Shown in pieces: positions 58,927-64,000 of a stretch of 64,000 nt of DNA. The notes beneath the pieces are model-generated. The model was not told the origin of the DNA. It saw only the letters and a list, made by a program, of their open reading frames with translations, and searched no databases. The position numbers and the translations under genes are program-made. The stretch is from Liquorilactobacillus hordei DSM 19519 (GTDB lineage: Bacteria; Bacillota; Bacilli; Lactobacillales; Lactobacillaceae): NCBI RefSeq assembly GCF_019443985.1, contig NZ_CP049303.1, positions 1,798,001-1,862,000 on the forward strand, given 5' to 3'. Within the stretch, counting starts at the first letter, position 1; each line of letters opens with the position of its first letter.

Positions 58927-58933
58927 TTTACTC

Positions 58934-60244
58934 TCACTCCTTAAAAGCTTGTTCAATTGCTTGTTCTAAATCTTGAATTAAATCATCCGCATTTTCTAAG
59001 CCTATGGAAAGTCTAATGAGATTATCTGAAATATTTTGCTTTTTTCTTTCATTTTCCGGTACCTCACGATGCGTTGTTCCACTTGGATTAACGATAAGCG
59101 AACGATTATCGCCAACATTAGGTAAGTAAGTGAACAGCTTAACACTATTTAATAATTTCCTAGTATTTTCCACCGTTCCTCCTAATTTAAACGAGAACAC
59201 CGTCCCTATTCCATTAGGGTAATATTTCTCAACTAATTTACTTTGCGAGGTATTTAAGAGACCACTATGAAAAATTTTCTCAACATGTTCATTGCTCTCT
59301 AAATATTGCGCAATCTTCAAAGCAGTCAAGACTTCCTTGCTAACTCTTTCCGAAAGTGTCTCAAGTCCTAATAATCCAAGATAAGCAGTAAATGGATTTA
59401 ATACTGCTCCCATCAGTCTTAAATATTTTGTTCGTAGACGTTCATTAAAAGCCCTCTTACCAAACACTCCTACAAAGCTGCTGTCTTTTCTTCCTTCTTT
59501 TTCCAAAACTAATTCTGGTTCGAAAAATTGAGGGAATTTTTCCTTAGTCCATTCAAAATTACCGCCATCTACAACTATTCCAGACACAACATTACCATGT
59601 CCGCTAATACCTTTAGTTGAAGAATAAACAACTATATCGGCTCCAAACTTAATTGGATTAAATAGATACGGAGTAGGAAAGGTATTATCGACAATCAATG
59701 GAATTTTATTTTTGTGGGCTAATTCAGCTAACCGTGATATATCTGCAATGTTTGTAATCGGATTAGAAACACTTTCAACATAAATAGCTTTTGTATCAAA
59801 ACTTATAAGTTCTTGAATTTTATCGAAATCATTAATATTTTCAACAAAATCAAAATTAATATTATACTTTGGTAAAAGTGTTCTAAATTCATCCAGGGAA
59901 GCTCCGTAGATATCTAATGGAGCAATAATTCTTCCTCCTCCTTCAGCAACATTTAAAACTGCATAGGTAATGGCCGCCATGCCGGAAGCAACTGCAACCG
60001 CACCTACACCTCCATCAAGATCATTAATTCTTTTTTCAAAGATATCAACTGTTGGATTGGATACTCTTGAATACATAAAGGCACCTGGTAATTCACTTTG
60101 AACTATTTTGTCTGCACGCTCGGTGTTTCCCAAGTCAAAAGCAACACTTTGAAAAATTGGAACGGTTGCAGAATATCCAAAGTCCTTTGGTTTATACCCA
60201 CTATGAATCTTTTTTGTATCAAACTTCTTACTCGTTAAAATCAT
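58934..60244 (-). CDS. O-acetylhomoserine sulfhydrylase-like enzyme (MetY family)
   Basis: 436 aa PLP enzyme of the Cys/Met metabolism family. PLP lysine in VVYSSTKGISGHGNVVSG, and YSRVSNPTVDIFEKRI and GVGAVAVASGMAAI near the start. The long form (over 430 aa) fits MetY rather than the 380-aa cystathionine synthases. Likely reaction: O-acetylhomoserine plus sulfide or methanethiol to homocysteine or methionine. The ATG at 60244 has GGAG directly adjacent, which is a poor distance; TTG at 60250 is the only other option nearby. Confidence 0.86.
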   Translation of the reverse strand: MILTSKKFDTKKIHSGYKPKDFGYSATVPIFQSVAFDLGNTERADKIVQSELPGAFMYSRVSNPTVDIFEKRINDLDGGVGAVAVASGMAAITYAVLNVAEGGGRIIAPLDIYGASLDEFRTLLPKYNINFDFVENINDFDKIQELISFDTKAIYVESVSNPITNIADISRLAELAHKNKIPLIVDNTFPTPYLFNPIKFGADIVVYSSTKGISGHGNVVSGIVVDGGNFEWTKEKFPQFFEPELVLEKEGRKDSSFVGVFGKRAFNERLRTKYLRLMGAVLNPFTAYLGLLGLETLSERVSKEVLTALKIAQYLESNEHVEKIFHSGLLNTSQSKLVEKYYPNGIGTVFSFKLGGTVENTRKLLNSVKLFTYLPNVGDNRSLIVNPSGTTHREVPENERKKQNISDNLIRLSIGLENADDLIQDLEQAIEQAFKE

Positions 60245-60331
60245 CTCCAATTGTTAAAATCAATCATTAATTGCTTGTAAATTCTTCCGATCTGTTTCAA
60301 AGTTCTACGCTAAATAAGCTCTGATAATAAC

Positions 60332-61374
60332 TTAATTTTTGTAGTATGCACTCTTAATCAGTTTTTTTACATTGGTATTGCTCTTTAAAAATCTAGCCTT
60401 TTTCAATTGTTCTGCATAATATTTCAAATCTTCTTTGCCTTCTTTGCCCTTCAATGAAAAATGATAACTCTTAATCAAGTTTGCAACATTTTTGTGATTA
60501 AAAAATTTTGTTTCTGCTACATATTTTTTATTTAGCAGAATGCTGGCAGTTTCTGAAGGATGTTTATCAATCCATGCTGCAGCTTCTTTGTATGACTTTA
60601 CAATTGCTGCGGCTTTTGCGGGATTTTCCTTAACTAATTTTTGTGGTAAATACAAGTAGCAGCAAGAACCACTTTTTTTCATACCCATTTTTGCCATTTT
60701 AGTGCTATTAGAACTATTATTATTATTAACAATTACTCTGAAATGATTTTGTTTTTGTGCTTGATATGCAAAGGGATCAACAGTTGCAATTGCATCCACT
60801 TCACCTTTTTCTGCTGCTTTAGTTAATAAATCATAATCATAAGTTTTCCAAACCACTCCGCTTTTAACATCAATACCAGCATGCTGCAGTGCAATTGTTG
60901 CAACATATTGACCAGTAGACCCCTGACCAGGCGTACCAATTGTTTTGCCTTTTAAGTCCTTAACACTATGTATACTCGAATTTTTAGGAACTAAGACTTC
61001 GATGCATCCTTGGTGTAAACCACCAGCAGCAAGAATTTGTGCTCCATTTTGAATAGCCGGTAAATACTGAAAATCACCATTTAGAGCATCATATTTACCG
61101 CTTGAAAACCCTGCTTCAAGATCCCCAATATTTGTTGGTTTAGCAACTAAATTAGCTTTAAGTCCATTTTTTTGAAAAAGCCTTTCTCATATGCAATATA
61201 ATTTGGAGCCCCACAAATCGTTCCATTCTTTGCTGGGACAGTTATTGAACCATATTTATAACTAGAACTAGCATAAATTGAATGATTATTGAAAGTAAAA
61301 AAAATACCAACTGTTATTAGAAATATCGTTACAAACTTTGCTACATTCCCCTTAAATTCTTTTTGATTGCTCAT
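60332..61374 (-). pseudogene. ABC transporter substrate-binding protein (NitT/TauT type), frameshifted at an A7 tract
   Basis: Two frames together make one full-length protein of about 348 aa. The N-terminal part from 61374 has a signal peptide (FVTIFLITVGIFFTFNNHSIYA) and the opening SITVPAKNGTICGAPNYIAY. It then leaves frame after FFKK at 61168 in CAAAAAAATGG. The other frame continues without a stop as NGLKANLVAKPTNIGDLEAG and GTPGQGSTGQYVATIA to LIKSAYYKN at 60332. A -1 slip on the A run restores it exactly. It may be a true mutation, an assembly error, or expressed by slippage. Only the second part after 60856 would be called alone. Likely ligand: a sulfur-containing or aromatic organic anion. 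Confidence 0.82.
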
Positions 61375-61391
61375 CCCATTAACTCCTCGCC

Positions 61392-62138
61392 TTATTTAAA
61401 ATTCAGTATCTGTTGCAGTTTTTTCCTTATATTCAAAAATTCAGAACTGTCCCGTTTTCGTGGAAATGGTAAATCATTGTTGACGATTTCTTTGACGCGC
61501 CCTGGATTTGGAGTCATCACCAAAATCCTTTGACTCAAATAAATAGCTTCATCAATATCATGTGTAACTAAAATCATTGTTGTTTTCTTTTCTTGCCAGA
61601 TTTTGTAAATAATATCTTGAACATCAATACGCGTAAATGCATCCAGTGCACCCATTGGTTCATCCAAAAGTAGCAGTTGCGGATTTAAAACTAACGATCT
61701 TGCCAGTGCAGCCCTTTGTGCCATCCCACCTGATACCTGATTTGGATATGCATCTTCAAACCCTTGTAATCCCATAATTTCTATGAAATGATCTACCAAC
61801 TTCTGATCAAAGTTCTTGCCTTGCACAGCTTGTAAACCCGAACTGATATTTTGCCTAATTGTTTCCCATGGATAAAGACTTCCATGCTGAAAAACATATC
61901 CCCTTGAAACTGATGGTTTGCCAACTTTTTCTCCCTTAAGTGTTACCTCACCTTTTTCAGGATTATCAAGTCCAGAAATAACGCGTAACAAGGTTGTCTT
62001 ACCACAACCTGAAGGTCCAATTAAAGACAAGAACTCTCCATCTGCAACAGAAAAATCAATATCATCAATAATTTTTAAATATTTACCACTATTACTAAAA
62101 ACCTCTCGACTAACATTTTTTACTTCTAGAAAAGCCAA
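61392..62138 (-). CDS. ABC transporter ATP-binding protein (SsuB/TauB/NrtD type), TTG start
   Basis: 248 aa. Walker A GPSGCGKTTLLRVI, Q-loop FQHGSLYPW, signature VSGGMAQRAALARSL, Walker B LLLLDEPMGALD. The start is probably TTG at 62138 (LAFLEVKNVSREVF) with GGAGG seven bases upstream; a longer in-frame start would overlap the permease by 22 bases and run through that site. Energises the transporter of the next two genes. Confidence 0.9.
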   Translation of the reverse strand: MAFLEVKNVSREVFSNSGKYLKIIDDIDFSVADGEFLSLIGPSGCGKTTLLRVISGLDNPEKGEVTLKGEKVGKPSVSRGYVFQHGSLYPWETIRQNISSGLQAVQGKNFDQKLVDHFIEIMGLQGFEDAYPNQVSGGMAQRAALARSLVLNPQLLLLDEPMGALDAFTRIDVQDIIYKIWQEKKTTMILVTHDIDEAIYLSQRILVMTPNPGRVKEIVNNDLPFPRKRDSSEFLNIRKKLQQILNFK

Positions 62139-62149
62139 ATTTTCCCCTC

Positions 62150-63133
62150 CTAACTTGCCACTCGTCGCCACCGAAGTGCTTTCTCTTGAATTTTGTTAAT
62201 TAGTGCAAAAATAATTGAAAAAAGTAGTGCCATAATTACGATTGCGGCATACAATTGACTGTAATTTCCGGTACTCTTCGCCCAGTTAATGTACCAGCCT
62301 AATCCGACCTTTGCCCCAATCATTTCTGAAATTACTAACATCGTAAAAGACAGCCCCAAAGATGTAAAAATACCAATAAAGATATTAGGCAGTGCACCCG
62401 GAATTACAATTTTCTGAATAATTTTATGTTCATTGAATCCAAGAGTATACGCCGCTTCAAAATATGTTGGTGAAATATTTTGCACGCCTCCAATAGTCAT
62501 AAACGCTACGGGAAACCAAACTGATAAAACAATTAAAAAGATTTCTGCTAAAAAGCTATTTGGAAATATTACCATGGTCAATGGCATCCAAGCTGCTGCA
62601 GGAATTATTCCAATTACCTTCAAATAAGGGAATGACCAATAATTAAATTGACGATACCTCCCTAGTAATATTCCTAAAACGACTCCAATTAATGTTCCTA
62701 TTACAAAACTAATAATCCATAAAATCAGTGATGATATCGTAGATTCAAATAACAGAATTGCATCATATCTCATTTGTTCTAAAATTTGTGCAAAACTGAC
62801 AAAGTATGGTAGAGTCAAAATCCCCAATTTTTCAGTCAATAAATCTTGAACACATAGTAAAATTCCTAAAGAAAAATTTAATTGTGCAAAATGTCCACTA
62901 TAAATTTTCACTCTTGGACTAAGAAAATAACCTACTAAATAAACACAAAAAAGATACCCTATAAAAATCAATAAAAATAGCTGATAAGTCCCATTGTCTA
63001 CAGTTTCACTCGAAGTAACTAACAAGTTTTCGACCAAAGCAACAACAATAGCCAAAATACTAAGCACGTTCCAGTTGAGCGACCATCCTTTCCAATACTT
63101 TTTATTAAGAATTATTTGTTTACTGTTCTCCAT
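62150..63133 (-). CDS. ABC transporter permease (SsuC/TauC type) with N-terminal extension
   Basis: 327 aa. The C-terminal 240 residues are a BPD-type permease with the EAA loop EAAYTLGFNEHKIIQKIVIPG. The first 90 or so add two hydrophobic segments (LNVLSILAIVVALVENLLV and YQLFLLIFIGYLFCVYLVG) not seen in standard SsuC (about 250 aa). The extension is continuous, with a GGAAGGGAA site before the ATG. Confidence 0.88.
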   Translation of the reverse strand: MENSKQIILNKKYWKGWSLNWNVLSILAIVVALVENLLVTSSETVDNGTYQLFLLIFIGYLFCVYLVGYFLSPRVKIYSGHFAQLNFSLGILLCVQDLLTEKLGILTLPYFVSFAQILEQMRYDAILLFESTISSLILWIISFVIGTLIGVVLGILLGRYRQFNYWSFPYLKVIGIIPAAAWMPLTMVIFPNSFLAEIFLIVLSVWFPVAFMTIGGVQNISPTYFEAAYTLGFNEHKIIQKIVIPGALPNIFIGIFTSLGLSFTMLVISEMIGAKVGLGWYINWAKSTGNYSQLYAAIVIMALLFSIIFALINKIQEKALRWRRVAS

Positions 63134-63167
63134 AAATGATTCCCTTCCTCACACATAAAATCTCACT

Positions 63168-64000
63168 TCAACTTTGATAATGTAATAAATCAAGTCCCTG
63201 TTGAATATCTGCAATTAAGTCATTGGGTGATTCTATTCCAACCGCTAATCTAACTAACTGAGGTGTTATTCCAATTTCTTCTTGCTCTTTTCTCGAAAGT
63301 TCTGCATGAGTCATTTTATACGGTAATTCAATCAAGCTTTCGACAGCTCCTAAGCTAACTGCAAGTTGAATCAGCGTCAGGCTTTCAACAAATTTGATTG
63401 CATCTAAACCGTCCTGCAGTTCAAAAGAAACAAGTCCTCCAAAACCTTCAACTTCTTTACTGGCAATTTCATAATCCTTTGTTTCTTGCAAACCAGGAAA
63501 ATATATTCGTTTGATTTCTTGACGACTTTGTAAAAATTCCACAATTTTTTCAGTATTACTAAGATGCCTGTCCATTCTAACCGCTAAAGTCTGAATTCCT
63601 CTTCTAATTAGGTTAGACGATTCTGGAGATAAAACCGCACCAATTCCATTTTGATTGAAATAAATTTGTTCTGCTAATTCTTTATTTTTAGCAACTACAA
63701 CCCCAGCAATCACATCAGAATGTCCACCTAGATATTTCGTAGCAGAGTGAATAACTATGTCTGCTCCTAGTTTTAGCGGTTTTTGCAGATATGGAGTTAA
63801 AAATGTGTTATCGACAATCGTTAATAATTTATTTTCCTTTGCAATCTTAGAAATTTTCTTAACACTTGTCACTCTCAGCAAAGGATTAGAAAATGTTTCA
63901 AAATAAATAGCCTTCGTATTTTCTTTAAGCGCATTTTTTACAGCTGTCACATCCTGTGTATTGACTGCCGTAAAATCTAAGTGCCATTTTTTGAATATTT
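63168..64000 (-). CDS. Cystathionine gamma-synthase / gamma-lyase family PLP enzyme (5' end beyond window)
   Basis: The frame is open from the window edge (KWHLDFTAVNTQDVTAVKNA) to the stop at 63168; about 277 residues are visible. PLP lysine in VIHSATKYLGGHSDVIAG, FVESLTLIQLAVSLGAVESL and the C-terminal RLAVGIESPNDLI are all family-typical. The GAVESLIELPYKMTHAEL segment is closer to cystathionine synthase/lyase than to MetY. First gene seen of the operon and 34 bases from the permease. Confidence 0.88.
   Translation of the reverse strand, partial: IFKKWHLDFTAVNTQDVTAVKNALKENTKAIYFETFSNPLLRVTSVKKISKIAKENKLLTIVDNTFLTPYLQKPLKLGADIVIHSATKYLGGHSDVIAGVVVAKNKELAEQIYFNQNGIGAVLSPESSNLIRRGIQTLAVRMDRHLSNTEKIVEFLQSRQEIKRIYFPGLQETKDYEIASKEVEGFGGLVSFELQDGLDAIKFVESLTLIQLAVSLGAVESLIELPYKMTHAELSRKEQEEIGITPQLVRLAVGIESPNDLIADIQQGLDLLHYQS

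Noticed and set aside
60332..60856. Independent 174-aa gene starting at a GTG
   Set aside because: The same frame extends upstream another 104 codons with binding-protein sequence; the GTG has no ribosome site, so it is the second half of the frameshifted gene.

Overview
The window is a low-GC Firmicutes chromosome segment, almost certainly from the family Lactobacillaceae. Evidence: an SMK-box (SAM-III) leader on metK, T-box leaders on thrS and leuS, PepV, the SftA/YtpR/YtpP block, the ECS-type ABC genes, and a 16S-23S-5S operon followed by a long tRNA array in a Bacillus-like order. The 16S sequence and gene order look like the Liquorilactobacillus/Ligilactobacillus group, but I could not run a comparison, so the genus is a guess. 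Nearly all genes are on the minus strand, including the rRNA operon. This suggests replication runs from the high-numbered end towards position 1.

Layout, from high to low coordinates (the direction of most transcription). 64000-55151: a tightly packed minus-strand operon for sulfur or amino-acid salvage. It holds a cystathionine-gamma-synthase-like enzyme, a NitT/TauT-type ABC transporter (its binding-protein gene is frameshifted at an A7 tract), a MetY-like enzyme, an M20 deacylase, an aminotransferase, a D-2-hydroxyacid dehydrogenase and a GNAT acetyltransferase. 54940-52169: DedA and ferredoxin-NADP reductase (plus strand), then cyclophilin and the S1-domain protein CvfD (minus). 52160-45289: one rRNA operon with two tandem promoters and 18 tRNA genes. 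45230-41166: metK with its SAM-III riboswitch, and leuS with its T-box. 41009-36100: MurJ-type flippase, RsuA-type pseudouridine synthase, nnrD (plus) and pepV. 36008-33584: two small genes, a universal stress protein and the amaP-DUF2273-asp23 envelope-stress cluster. 32825-29961: an esterase, and on the plus strand prsA, a small membrane protein and hit. 29825-26178: ecsAB, a YtmP-like kinase and trmB.

25628-19507: ytpP, ytpR, sftA and murC, then a hotdog-fold protein and a BI-1 family membrane protein. 19369-8723: polA-mutM-coaE-nrdR-dnaB-dnaI, T-box-thrS, and leader-infC-rpmI-rplT (DNA replication and repair, then translation). 8438-1: yqeG-yqeH-yhbY-nadD-yqeK-rsfS-methyltransferase (ribosome assembly and NAD synthesis), tmcAL, yceD-rpmF, ysxC, a MazG-like protein and a partial S66 peptidase.

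Most of the window is housekeeping. No phage, insertion sequence or CRISPR array was seen. The least ordinary items are: (1) a dispersed element of about 70-100 bp that sits in sense orientation at the 3' ends of at least five transcription units and joins a conserved leader to a covarying terminator hairpin; (2) the sulfur/hydroxyacid operon with its possibly slippage-rescued binding protein; (3) a duplicated fMet-Asp tRNA pair and an internal promoter in the tRNA array; (4) the AUC start of infC behind an attenuating leader.
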